This document shows, one piece after another, positions 17,501 to 27,342 of a DNA stretch of 64,000 nucleotides. Each line of letters starts with the position of its first letter. The stretch's first letter is position 1. The DNA is from an uncultured Flavobacteriales bacterium. GTDB taxonomy: Bacteria > Bacteroidota > Bacteroidia > Flavobacteriales_D > Parvicellaceae. Made by a program: the position numbers and the translations under genes. The notes beneath the pieces were generated by a model. The model made no database searches, was not told the origin of the DNA, and saw nothing but the letters and a program-made list of their open reading frames with translations. The stretch spans positions 38,407 through 102,406 of the forward strand of contig CALSPA010000011.1 of assembly GCA_943788115.1 (NCBI GenBank), given 5' to 3'.

Positions 17501-19888
17501 TTGCGATTTGCATTCATATATCTAATTATTTCCTTCTCTTTAAATTGCCTTGGTCAGTCTAGAGGAACTTTAAAGGGTGTTGTTAAGGATAAATCTTCTA
17601 AAGAAGAACTTTTCGGTTCAAATATATTTTTGCTCAATTCCCCTGAATTTGGTGCTTCTGCTGATTTGAATGGCGAGTTTTCATTCTCTGTTCCTGCTGG
17701 ATCTCACAAGTTTGTGGTTTCATTTGTTGGGATGAAAAACGATACAATAGAGCTTAACCATTAATCCAAATGAAATTAAAAAGATTGAGATCTTTTTGCA
17801 GTCAATGGAAGAAGTCTTGGGTGAGGTTGTTGTTACCGCTGGAAAGTTTAATCATAAGATTGAAGACCTGACTATTTCAATGGAAGTTATTCAACCGGAG
17901 TTGATTCAAAGTAAGAACACTCGTTCTGTAGAAGCAGTCCTTGATCAAACTCCTGGGTTAAATATTTTAGATGGTGAGCCCCAAATTAGAGGTGGTAGTG
18001 GCTTTACATTTGGGGTTGGTAGTAAGGTGGCTGTTTTAGTCGATGATATGCCAATGTTGTCAGGAGATGCTGGGAGACCAGAATGGGGTTTTGTGCCTGT
18101 AGAAAACATCCAGCAAATAGAAGTAATTAAAGGTGCTGCATCTGTACTTTCGGGAGCTTCAGCCTTAAGTGGTGTCATACACATTAAAACAGCTGAACCA
18201 ACTCTGGATCCTGTTACAAAATTTAGCGTTTATTCAGGGTCTGTATTCTTCACCGAAAGATGAAAACCATGAAATGGTGGGATGACCATCCTTACATTCA
18301 TGGTGCGAATTTCTTACATTCTAGGAAAATTAAGAATTTTGATTTTGTATTGGGCGGGATGATGAACTTTGATCACGGATATATTGGCGCTCCTATAGCA
18401 GATCCTCTTGTGGTGGATACTGCTACAAATTTTTCAGATAACAAAATGTCATCTGAAAAAGTTAGAATGAATTTTAGTGTTAGGTACCATCCACCTAAAG
18501 TTGAACGATTAGTTTTTGGCTTAAGTGGTAATGCCATGATTTCTAATACAAATATGGTGTTGGCTTGGTTAAATGATACGGCAGGCATTTATAGAGCTTA
18601 TACTGGTGGAGTTATTTTACAAGATCAAACCATTGTGAATATAGATCCGTATTTAAGTTTTTTTTCCAAAAAGGGCGGTAAACACATGCTGAAATCCAGG
18701 TTGCTTTACACTAATAACGAGATGACTAATAATCAATCCAATCAAGCAAAAGTTTATTATGGTGATTATCAATTTAAAAGAGCATACAAGAAATTACAAG
18801 ATTTAGAATTTATTTGCGGTGTTTCTTCTACTCTTACATTAAGTGAGGCGCAATTGTATAGTGGTTCGGGGTCTCCAAATAATTCATTGTTGAATTTATC
18901 TGGGTATTCGCAATTAGAGAAACTAATTAAAGAAAAACTTAGAGTTTCTTTTGGTTACAGGGCAGAATATTATAAACTCAACGATTCTATTGAGAATTCA
19001 GCCAGTATTATAAGGGGAGGTTTGAATTATAAAATCACTGAAGGAACAAACTTGAGAATGTCTTTTGGTCAAGGTTATAGGTTCCCAACAATTGCAGAAC
19101 GATTTATAAAGACATCCGTTGGTTCATTTGGTGTTTTTGACAATCCTAATTTACAGCCTGAAAGAAGCTGGAACATGGAGGCTGGATTTAGACAGGGATA
19201 TAAAATAGGAGAATTTATGGGCTATTTAGATGTTGCTGTTTTTAAGCAAAGCTATATAAATACAATTGAGTATTTATTTGGGTTTTGGGACCCCTCTTTT
19301 GCTTTAGCTGGGTTTAAATTTTTAAATACAGGAAAATCAGAAGTTAAAGGTGTAGATTGTTCTTGGGCCGGCAAATTAAATATAAACTCAAAAAATAAAA
19401 TTCAATTTATTATAGGTTATAATTATATACTGCCTAAAGCTCTAGAGCCTGATTTGATTTTTGCTGAAGATGTTGTTCACGAATACAGTTACAATAATTC
19501 AAGTTTAGATTCAACACAGAGGTTACTTAAGTATAGATTTAAACACAGTTTTAAATTTGATCTTGAATATAAAAGAAAAGATGATTTTGCAATTGGAGTG
19601 AGTGCTAAATATTTTAGTAGAATTGAAAACCTAGATCGTTCTATTGAAGAGTTTGAGTCTGCAACTTTAAACACTGGCGGTACGCTTCAACCTGTATTGT
19701 ACATGGATTATTTCAACAACTCCAATAATGGTAATTTAATTCTAGATGCAAGAGTTAGTTATCAATTTAGAAAGTTGCATAAAGTTGCAATTATTTCAAG
19801 TAATATCTTAAATAGAACATTTTCATTGCGTCCTTTAAAAGTGGAGCCTATGCGAACTATTATGTTTCAATATTCAGTGTCAATATAG
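17501..19888 (+). pseudogene. TonB-dependent receptor, broken by three +1 insertions
   Basis: A signal peptide (ending LNCLGQ), a carboxypeptidase-regulatory beta domain (GTLKGVVKDKSSKEELFGSN), a plug (EVVVTAGKFN...RGGSGFTFGVGSKVAVLVDDMP...IEVIKGAASVLSGASALSGVIHIKT) and a long barrel with typical outer-membrane repeats make a receptor of about 790 residues. Reading needs one base removed at each of three places: AACC (17755-17759), TCTG (18240-18243) and AAA (18272-18274). The barrel from 18275 to the stop is intact. The start is TTG at 17501, one base after the stop of the cargo gene. No SusD partner is present and the ligand is unknown. Confidence 0.8.
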
Positions 19889-19995
19889 TATGCTCATAAT
19901 AGTTCTGTTTAACCCAATAAAGCTATATCGCCATTTGTAATAAATTCTAGTTAAAAGCTGAGTAATAAACCTAAATTCGTGCTTAATAAATAATA

Positions 19996-22407
19996 ATGTC
20001 TAGACTACTACTTATTTTAATATTAACAGGGTTCTGTTCTTTTGTTTTTTCTCAAGAAAAACATACAATAAGTGGTTATGTGAAAGATGCAGAAACTGGA
20101 GAGGCGTTAATAGGAGCTACTGTTTTCTTAAAAGAAGAGAATAAAGGAGCTGCGACAAATGTATACGGATTTTATTCCTTTACTGTTGAATCGGGTAGCT
20201 ATCAAGTTAAAATATCATTTGTAGGTTATAAAGATTTTATTTCTGTGGTTGATTTGAAAGATGATGTTAGATTAAATATTGAACTTTCTGTAGAAAGTGA
20301 TTTGCTTGAAGAAGTAGTTATTAAGGCACAAGCATCTGACGAAAACACCACTGGAACTGAAATGGGACAAATTGATTTGTCTATGGAGAAAATAAAAACT
20401 CTACCAGCCTTCATGGGTGAGGTAGATGTGCTTAAAACCATTCAGTTTTTACCAGGTGTATCCTCTGGTGGTGAAGGGAATACGGGGTTCTATGTTAGAG
20501 GTGGTGGTCCAGATCAAAATTTGATTTTGTTAGATGAAGCAACCGTATACAATGCTTCACATTTATTTGGCTTTTTTTCTGTCTTTAATGCAGATGCAAT
20601 AAAAAATGTGAAACTGATTAAAGGGGGAATGCCTTCTAATTATGGTGGAAGGCTGGCATCTGTTTTAGACATAACCATGAATGATGGTAATTACAAATCT
20701 TATCATGCACAGGGTGGAATTGGGTTAATTGCATCAAGACTTACTGTAGAAGGGCCAATTAAAAAAGATACATCTTCTTTTATTTTATCAGGTAGAAGAA
20801 CATACATTGATATTTTAACTGAACCATTTATTCCTGACTCATCTTCTTTAAAAGGATCTGGATATTATTTTTATGATTTGACTGCTAAATTAAATTGGAG
20901 AATTAGTGATAAAGATCGTTTGTTTTTAAGCGGATATTTTGGGCGAGATGTTTTCACATTTAAAAATCAAGATTTAGGTTTGGAATTTAACGTTCCTTGG
21001 GGTAATTCTACTGCATCTTTAAGGTGGAATCATTTATTTAATGATAAATTATTTGTAAATACTACTGCTGTTTTTACTGACTATAATTTTGCTTTTGAAG
21101 GTAAACAAAGTCAATTTAATTTTAGATTAGGTTCAGGTATAAGAGACGGAAATTTAAAACAAGACTTTACTTATTATCATAATTCATTGCACAACATAAA
21201 ATTTGGTTGGAACAATACATTCCATCGTTTTATACCTAGTAGTGTTTCTGCAAGTTCAGATGATGTTGATTTTAATACTGGTGAAACTGTTAAGATTTAT
21301 GGAAATGAATCTGCTATTTATGTGTTAGATGAATTTGATTTGACAGAGGATTTTAAAGTAAATATAGGTTTTAGACTTTCTATGTACCAACACTTGGGAC
21401 CTTTTACTAGGTATTATAAAAACCCCACATCTGGTGTTACCGATTCTACTAGAGTTTTCAGCGATTTTGAATCTATTAAAACATATTTTGGTCCAGAACC
21501 AAGATTCTCTGCTAGGTATTTGTTTAAGGATAATTCATCTTTTAAAATTGGTTTTGCTCATAATTATCAATACATCCACCTTGCTTCAATTTCTGCTATT
21601 TCACTTCCTACAGATCTTTGGTTTCCTAGTACCGAAATTGTAAAACCGCAAATTGGAACTCAATATAGTGGAGGCTATTTTAGAAATTTTTTCGACAATA
21701 AGTTTGAAGGTTCAATTGAGCTTTATTATAAAGACTTAAAGAATTTAATTGAGTATAAAGAAAATGCATTTCCTGAAGACAATGTAAATAACAATGTAGA
21801 TAATCAACTAACCTTCGGAAGAGGTTATTCTTATGGTGCTGAATTTTTCTTCAAAAAAAGAATGGGAGACTTTAATGGTTGGGTAGGTTATACTTGGTCT
21901 AGGACTATGCGTCAATTTGATGAGGTTGACAATGGTGAATGGTTTCCAGCTAAATATGATCGAAGAAATGATCTCTCTGTTGTTTTGCAGTACGATATTA
22001 CAGATAGGATAAATATTGGTGCTGTGTTTGTTTATGCCACAGGTAATTCCATTACTTTGCCAGAAAGAAGGTGGTATTCTATTTTTGAGAATAGATTAAT
22101 TACTGTTTGGAGTAAAAGAAATGGTTACAAGCTTGATCCATATCATAGAATGGATTTTTCTATGACAATTAAAGGAAAGGATTACAAGCTTAGGGTTGAT
22201 CCTGAAACTGGGGAGTCTTCAAAAATGAAAAAGAAACTTGTTTCTTCATGGAACATTTCTGTTTATAATCTTTATAATAGAGCGAACCCTTATTTTATCT
22301 TTTTTGATTATTCTGGAGATCCTGTTGCTGGTAATTTAGATTTAAGTGCTTATCAAGTTTCTTTGTTTCCAATTTTACCTTCTGTTACTTGGAATTTTAA
22401 ATTTTAA
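19996..22407 (+). CDS. TonB-dependent receptor with carboxypeptidase-regulatory domain
   Basis: An 803-residue outer-membrane receptor. It has a signal peptide (to about residue 20), a beta-sandwich domain (HTISGYVKDAETGEALIGATVF), a plug domain (FLPGVSSGGEGNTGFYVRGGGPDQNLILLDE, given in part; NYGGRLASVLDITM) and a 22-strand type barrel ending in LPSVTWNFKF. Its stop overlaps the start of a DUF4249 gene in TAATG, a pairing common in Bacteroidetes. Receptor and lipoprotein probably act together, as SusC and SusD do, but for an unknown substrate. Confidence 0.92.
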   Translation: MSRLLLILILTGFCSFVFSQEKHTISGYVKDAETGEALIGATVFLKEENKGAATNVYGFYSFTVESGSYQVKISFVGYKDFISVVDLKDDVRLNIELSVESDLLEEVVIKAQASDENTTGTEMGQIDLSMEKIKTLPAFMGEVDVLKTIQFLPGVSSGGEGNTGFYVRGGGPDQNLILLDEATVYNASHLFGFFSVFNADAIKNVKLIKGGMPSNYGGRLASVLDITMNDGNYKSYHAQGGIGLIASRLTVEGPIKKDTSSFILSGRRTYIDILTEPFIPDSSSLKGSGYYFYDLTAKLNWRISDKDRLFLSGYFGRDVFTFKNQDLGLEFNVPWGNSTASLRWNHLFNDKLFVNTTAVFTDYNFAFEGKQSQFNFRLGSGIRDGNLKQDFTYYHNSLHNIKFGWNNTFHRFIPSSVSASSDDVDFNTGETVKIYGNESAIYVLDEFDLTEDFKVNIGFRLSMYQHLGPFTRYYKNPTSGVTDSTRVFSDFESIKTYFGPEPRFSARYLFKDNSSFKIGFAHNYQYIHLASISAISLPTDLWFPSTEIVKPQIGTQYSGGYFRNFFDNKFEGSIELYYKDLKNLIEYKENAFPEDNVNNNVDNQLTFGRGYSYGAEFFFKKRMGDFNGWVGYTWSRTMRQFDEVDNGEWFPAKYDRRNDLSVVLQYDITDRINIGAVFVYATGNSITLPERRWYSIFENRLITVWSKRNGYKLDPYHRMDFSMTIKGKDYKLRVDPETGESSKMKKKLVSSWNISVYNLYNRANPYFIFFDYSGDPVAGNLDLSAYQVSLFPILPSVTWNFKF

Positions 22408-23333
22408 TGAAAAAAATAGTTTACATATCAGTTTTTCTTTTTTTAGTTGTATTCTCTTCTTGCGAGAAGCAAATTGAATTTAATTTACCTGATGTTGAGC
22501 AAACATTAGTTGTCGAAGGTAAAATTGAAACTGGTCAACCGCCTATTGTTTTTTTGACAACAACACAAGGATATTTTGATCCAATTGACAGCTCTACTTT
22601 TGATAATATATTTATTAATGATGCAACTGTTTCAATGTTTGACGGTTTCAATAATTATCCTTTAACAGAAATTAATTTTGGCCCAGCCTCTGTCTATACA
22701 ACCTTTGATCCTAATGCTTTTGGTGTTGATGGTAGAGACTATGTTTTAAACATTAGCTATTTAGATAAAGAAATTACAGCTCAAACTCAAATTCCATATC
22801 CAGTTCCATTAGATAGTGTTTGGTTTGAGTTGTCTGATTTATCAGACCCTTTAGATTCTTTGGGTTTTTTATATGCTGAATTTGCAGATCCAGATACGGC
22901 AGGAAATTGTTATAGATGGTTTTCTAAAAGAATCAATAGTTACACCTATAATTATGATGAACCGTATAATAATGTTTTAGGTCAACAGAAAGATTCAATT
23001 TATATAGCCCCTTTTGGAAGTGCTACTGATGATAAATTTTTTAATGGATTAACTTTTGAGTTTGCTGTTGCTAGGGGGGAGATAGGTAACTTTGAGGGTC
23101 CAGATGATGAGGGTCCAGAAGAAGGCTATTTTAAAATAGGTGATACTGTAGCGGTTCAAGCAACCTCAATTACATATCCAACTTATTTGTGGGTTAGATC
23201 AATGGAAGATCAGGCTTTTTCTGCTGGAAGTCCATTTGCTTCACCTGGAAATTTACCTACAAATATTCAAGGAGATGCTGTTGGAGTTTGGGCTGGTTAT
23301 GGAATTTATTACGACACTATTATTTGTCAATAA
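22407..23333 (+). CDS. DUF4249 family lipoprotein
   Basis: A 308-residue protein with a lipoprotein signal (LVVFSSC, Cys19) and the DUF4249 pattern: EKQIEFNLPDVEQTLVVEGKIE at the mature N-terminus, DATVSMFDG, YVLNISY...ITAQTQIPYPVPLDS. It overlaps the receptor gene by one base, so the two are translationally coupled. It is likely a surface-exposed accessory lipoprotein of the TonB receptor. The ligand is unknown. Confidence 0.85.
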   Translation: MKKIVYISVFLFLVVFSSCEKQIEFNLPDVEQTLVVEGKIETGQPPIVFLTTTQGYFDPIDSSTFDNIFINDATVSMFDGFNNYPLTEINFGPASVYTTFDPNAFGVDGRDYVLNISYLDKEITAQTQIPYPVPLDSVWFELSDLSDPLDSLGFLYAEFADPDTAGNCYRWFSKRINSYTYNYDEPYNNVLGQQKDSIYIAPFGSATDDKFFNGLTFEFAVARGEIGNFEGPDDEGPEEGYFKIGDTVAVQATSITYPTYLWVRSMEDQAFSAGSPFASPGNLPTNIQGDAVGVWAGYGIYYDTIICQ

Positions 23334-23362
23334 ATTTTAAACTATTGTATTCTCTATAATAT

Positions 23363-23370
23363 TATATTTG
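23363..23370 (+). promoter_or_regulatory. -7 element of the trxB promoter
   Basis: TATATTTG lies 20 bases before the trxB ATG. No TTTG is found 17-23 bases upstream. The leader would be about 14 bases. Confidence 0.45.
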
Positions 23371-23390
23371 TTGCTCAAAAATTATATATC

Positions 23391-24344
23391 ATGTCTGAAA
23401 GTGTTGAAAAAGTAAAGTGTTTAATTGTTGGTTCCGGTCCTGCTGGTTTTACAGCTGCAATATATGCCTCAAGAGCAAATATGAAACCTGTTTTATATCA
23501 AGGAATGCAGCCAGGAGGTCAATTGACAACTACTACTGAAGTTGATAATTTCCCCGGTTATCCAGAAGGTGTTGATGGAACCCAAATGATGGTTGATTTA
23601 GAGGGTCAAGCCAAAAGGTTTGGAACAGATGTTAGAATGGGGATGATTACAAAAGTTGATTTTACAGGCTCTGTTCACAAAGTGTGGGTAGATAATAAAA
23701 CTGAGATTCATTCAGATACAATAATTATTTCTACAGGTGCTTCTGCAAGATATTTAGGTTTGGATTCGGAGCAGCATTATTTAGCTAATGGTGGTGGAGT
23801 TTCTGCTTGCGCTGTTTGCGATGGTTTTTTCTACAAAGGACAGGAGACAGTTATAGTTGGTGCTGGAGATTCAGCTTGTGAAGAAGCATCTTATTTAGCA
23901 AATATCTGTACAAAAGTGACAATGCTTGTAAGAAGAGATGAATTTAGAGCATCTAAGATTATGGCCGAAAGAGTTAGAAATATTGATAATATAGAAATTT
24001 TACATAATACTGAACTTGATGAGGTTTTGGGAGATGGAAATGTGGTTACAGGAGTTAGAGTGGTAAACAATAAATCTAATGCTAAACATGAGATTTCGTG
24101 TACTGGTGCATTTATTGCAATTGGTCACACTCCAAATACAAAAGTATTTGAACCTTGGTTAGATATGGATGAGACTGGTTACATTATTAATAAACCTGGA
24201 AGTTCTAAAACTAATATTGAGGGTGTTTTTGTTTCTGGTGATGCTGCAGATCATGTCTACAGACAAGCGGTTACTGCTGCCGGTACTGGTTGTATGGCTG
24301 CATTAGATGCCGAAAGATACCTTGCTGCTAAAGGCTTACATTAA
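23391..24344 (+). CDS. trxB: Thioredoxin-disulfide reductase
   Basis: This 317-residue FAD/NADPH enzyme reduces thioredoxin. It shows GSGPAGFTAAIYASRA (FAD site), PGGQLTTTTEVDNFPG, the redox motif ACAVCDG (about 138-144), the NADPH site GAGDSACEEA and the C-terminal FVSGDAADHVYRQAVTAAGTG. Length is normal for the low-molecular-weight class. It is a single gene with its own -7 box. It would supply reduced thioredoxin for MsrB in this window. Confidence 0.97.
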   Translation: MSESVEKVKCLIVGSGPAGFTAAIYASRANMKPVLYQGMQPGGQLTTTTEVDNFPGYPEGVDGTQMMVDLEGQAKRFGTDVRMGMITKVDFTGSVHKVWVDNKTEIHSDTIIISTGASARYLGLDSEQHYLANGGGVSACAVCDGFFYKGQETVIVGAGDSACEEASYLANICTKVTMLVRRDEFRASKIMAERVRNIDNIEILHNTELDEVLGDGNVVTGVRVVNNKSNAKHEISCTGAFIAIGHTPNTKVFEPWLDMDETGYIINKPGSSKTNIEGVFVSGDAADHVYRQAVTAAGTGCMAALDAERYLAAKGLH

Positions 24345-24391
24345 GCAATATAATTTCTATTTTTTTCGTTCAAGAGAAAATATTAATAATA

Positions 24392-25267
24392 ATGTTTAGA
24401 ATTTTCTCGAGTTTAATAATTTTCTCACTCATAACTTTTAATTGTAGGAAATCTCCTAAAAATCCTGAGGAATGTGATTTTGTTAATTCTTCAAATGATT
24501 TTTTCTCTATAGAAAATAACACTGACTCTCCTAATAGAGCCTTTAATGTTTTTTGTAAAAAGATAAATGTTTTTGGTGTTATTATTTATGCCTCATCAGA
24601 TGTTATTGATGCTGATATTTTACATGCTGCCAATATAATGGCTCAATACTTAGATAACGATGAGGATGGTTTGGTTGATAATCCGCTAGTCATAGAAAAT
24701 ATGTTAGCTAATAAATCCTGTTTGATTATGTTTGGTAAGGAGAATTCGTCTATGAAAAAACGTTTTTTCAACAGTGTAGGAGATTTTTATGATGAACCCA
24801 TTGGTCAGGAATTATTTGGAGATGAGACCCATCCAGAATGGGATTTAAATTCACCTTTTGACGCTTCATTAGAAGAGATATTGCATTTAATTACTCAAAA
24901 TGGATTTTCAAAAGCCTATCCTTCTATCTTTGGAGAGTATCAAGGATCAGCGATTGCCAATGCTATGGATTTGGCTAGAGGTGGTCAATTTACATCAATT
25001 CCTAATTCTTATCCATCTGGAGCTTGGTATTCTTACAATGATAATACTTGTGAATATAATTGTCAGATTACAGAGTATTTTTATTGGTCACTTACTTCTC
25101 TTATTGGTGCTCAAAATTATACTGGAAGGTTTGATGAAATAGCAGGTGAGTGGAAGGCAAATACACCAGCGTTGGTACAATCCTTGGACCCTGCAGTTTA
25201 TGCTTTGCTTACAGATACAACATATCATTTACCTTTACAGTTACCTGATGGAAGTTATAGGCGATAA
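24392..25267 (+). CDS. Lipoprotein with calcium-loop-like motif, unknown function
   Basis: A 291-residue protein with a lipoprotein signal ending ITFNC (Cys18). The mature part has the acidic loop LDNDEDGLVDN (about 88-98), which resembles a calcium-binding dockerin/EF-hand loop. It also has EEILHLITQNGF (about 155-166), which could be part of a metal site, and aromatic-rich segments (SGAWYSYNDN, CQITEYFYWSLT). I do not recognise a named family, though similar sequences seem to occur in marine bacteria. No operon partner is evident. Confidence 0.6.
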   Translation: MFRIFSSLIIFSLITFNCRKSPKNPEECDFVNSSNDFFSIENNTDSPNRAFNVFCKKINVFGVIIYASSDVIDADILHAANIMAQYLDNDEDGLVDNPLVIENMLANKSCLIMFGKENSSMKKRFFNSVGDFYDEPIGQELFGDETHPEWDLNSPFDASLEEILHLITQNGFSKAYPSIFGEYQGSAIANAMDLARGGQFTSIPNSYPSGAWYSYNDNTCEYNCQITEYFYWSLTSLIGAQNYTGRFDEIAGEWKANTPALVQSLDPAVYALLTDTTYHLPLQLPDGSYRR

Positions 25268-25315
25268 CATATAGGGTTTAATCTATTTAATATTTGTTTT
25301 CACTATATTTAAAAT

Positions 25316-27292
25316 ATGCAAAAACTTATTTCGTTTTTCATAGCTTTTATTGTTTGCTTTAGCTCTTTAGCTGAGCAAGCTTATGTTCTCCCCAAACAAA
25401 CAGATTCCTTAAAAGAAGTAATAAATAATGCTAAAAATGATTCTATTAAGGTGAATGCTTTATTAAGACTTGATGAGTTGATCTTTTTATCAAACCCTAA
25501 ATTATCTTTCAATCTGAATAATCGGATTATTTTGTTGTGTAAAGATAACTTGAGAAAAAACATTTCAGCTGTTGAAAAATTGTTTTACAAAATTAAATTG
25601 TCTTCTTCGTTTAATAATCTAGGTGTTTTTTATACAGATTTAGCTAATTATGAGCAGGCTCTATTTTATTATGAAAAAGCTATAGACATAAATAAAAAAT
25701 TACAAAATAATTTAGGTTTAGCAAATGATTACAACAATGTAGCTTGGATTTGTGTTAATCAATCTTCTTTTAATAAGGCACGAGAGTATTATAATAATGC
25801 ACTCTTTATATTTAAGGAATTTAATGATATTAAATCAATTGCTTTAGTATTGAAAAACATTGGAAATATTTATATTGAAAATGGTGAATACGAGAAGGCA
25901 ATGCAGTATTGTCAGGAATCCTTAAACTTGTCTATTGAGAATGGGTTACCTCCATATGTTTTAGAAGACATAGGGAGAATATACTTTGAAACTAATGATT
26001 ATGATAAGGCTTTAGAGAATTATAATTCTATTGCTAACTATTATAAAATTTCGGGAAGCATAAGAGACCTTTCTTTTATTTACCAGAGTGTTGCAAATCT
26101 TTACAGGAAAAAAGGAAATAATAAAAGGGCTGTTGAATATTTTAAAAAATCAATTAATCTTAAAGAATCTGTTAATTCTTTTGATGGTTTGGATAAATGT
26201 GCTTTAAACCTATATGAAATATACAAGGAAGAAGGAAATGACAATAAGTCGTTAAAGTATCATGAGTTATACATGGTGATTAAAGATACTTTAAATGTGA
26301 TGAGTGCTAATGAGAGTGTTTTTCGTTTTGAGATTGAACAAGAATACGAATTGAAAAAACAATCAGATAGCTTGATGTTTGAAAATCAATTGATTGTAGC
26401 AAAAAACAAAGCAAAAGCAAAAACTGAAAAATCAAAAATTGTCAGGAATTATCTAGTTGGTATTTTATTATTAATACTTAGCTTATTGTTATTTCTATTT
26501 TTTCATTATAAAAAAACTAAATCACAGAAGTTTGTTATAGAAAATCAACACAAAGACTTAACATCAAGTATAACTTATGCTAAAACAATACAAGCAGCCC
26601 TATTCCCAACAGATAAGGCAGTAAAAGAATTATTATTAGAAAGTTTTATACTTTACCATCCTAAAGATATAGTAGCAGGTGATTTTTACTGGTTAGAAAA
26701 ACAGAGAGATACATTGTTTTTTGCAGTAGCTGATTGCACAGGTCATGGAGTTCCAGGAGCAATGGTTAGTGTTATTTGTAATAATGGTCTTAATAGAAGT
26801 GTTAGAGAACATAAAATAAATGAACCTGGTGAAATATTAGATAAAACCAGAGAAATAATACTAAAAGAGTTTGAAAAAAGTGAAAATGAAGTAAGCGATG
26901 GAATGGATATTGCTTTGTGTAGTCTTAGTGGCAGTAAACTAAAGTATGCTGGTGCCCACAATCCACTTTGGATTATAAGAGAGAATGAGTTGATAGAAAT
27001 TAAAGCAAACCATCAACCTATAGGTAAATATAGAAATAGTCAACCTTTTACCACACACACTATAGACTTGTTTAAAGGAGATTGTGTCTACCTTTTTACA
27101 GATGGATTTGCGGATCAGTTTGGTGGAGAGAAGGGGAAGAAGTACAAAAAAGCAAATCTTAAAAAGCTATTGCTTTCTATAAATGTTGAACCCATGCAGA
27201 AACAAAGAGATGTTCTTCAATACACTTTTGAAAACTGGACAGGTAATCTAGAACAAATAGATGATGTTTGTGTGATGGGGGTAAGAGTTTGA
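25316..27292 (+). CDS. TPR sensor with C-terminal SpoIIE/PP2C phosphatase domain
   Basis: A 658-residue protein. It has a signal peptide, about six TPR units (about 75-320, with repeats such as NNLGVFYTDLANYEQALFYYEKA, given in part), one membrane helix (about 382-402) and a short coiled coil. A SpoIIE-type phosphatase domain follows (about 425-655), with PKDIVAGDFYW, VADCTGHGVPGAMVS, SDGMDIALC and LFTDGFADQFGG carrying the metal-binding Asp residues. Such proteins in Bacteroidetes sense in the periplasm and dephosphorylate a cytosolic anti-sigma-antagonist-type protein. No partner kinase or STAS protein is adjacent. Confidence 0.88.
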   Translation: MQKLISFFIAFIVCFSSLAEQAYVLPKQTDSLKEVINNAKNDSIKVNALLRLDELIFLSNPKLSFNLNNRIILLCKDNLRKNISAVEKLFYKIKLSSSFNNLGVFYTDLANYEQALFYYEKAIDINKKLQNNLGLANDYNNVAWICVNQSSFNKAREYYNNALFIFKEFNDIKSIALVLKNIGNIYIENGEYEKAMQYCQESLNLSIENGLPPYVLEDIGRIYFETNDYDKALENYNSIANYYKISGSIRDLSFIYQSVANLYRKKGNNKRAVEYFKKSINLKESVNSFDGLDKCALNLYEIYKEEGNDNKSLKYHELYMVIKDTLNVMSANESVFRFEIEQEYELKKQSDSLMFENQLIVAKNKAKAKTEKSKIVRNYLVGILLLILSLLLFLFFHYKKTKSQKFVIENQHKDLTSSITYAKTIQAALFPTDKAVKELLLESFILYHPKDIVAGDFYWLEKQRDTLFFAVADCTGHGVPGAMVSVICNNGLNRSVREHKINEPGEILDKTREIILKEFEKSENEVSDGMDIALCSLSGSKLKYAGAHNPLWIIRENELIEIKANHQPIGKYRNSQPFTTHTIDLFKGDCVYLFTDGFADQFGGEKGKKYKKANLKKLLLSINVEPMQKQRDVLQYTFENWTGNLEQIDDVCVMGVRV

Positions 27293-27342
27293 TTAGCTCA
27301 ATTCTAAAGGACATTTATAATGTTACTCATTAAAATTGATTA

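Noticed and set aside
15147..18263. Treating the broken DUF389, cargo and TonB genes as true pseudogenes of an inactivated island
   Set aside because: All breaks are single-base insertions with otherwise clean coding and no deletions or extra stops. Sequence error is more likely, and the type 'pseudogene' is used only to mark the broken frame.
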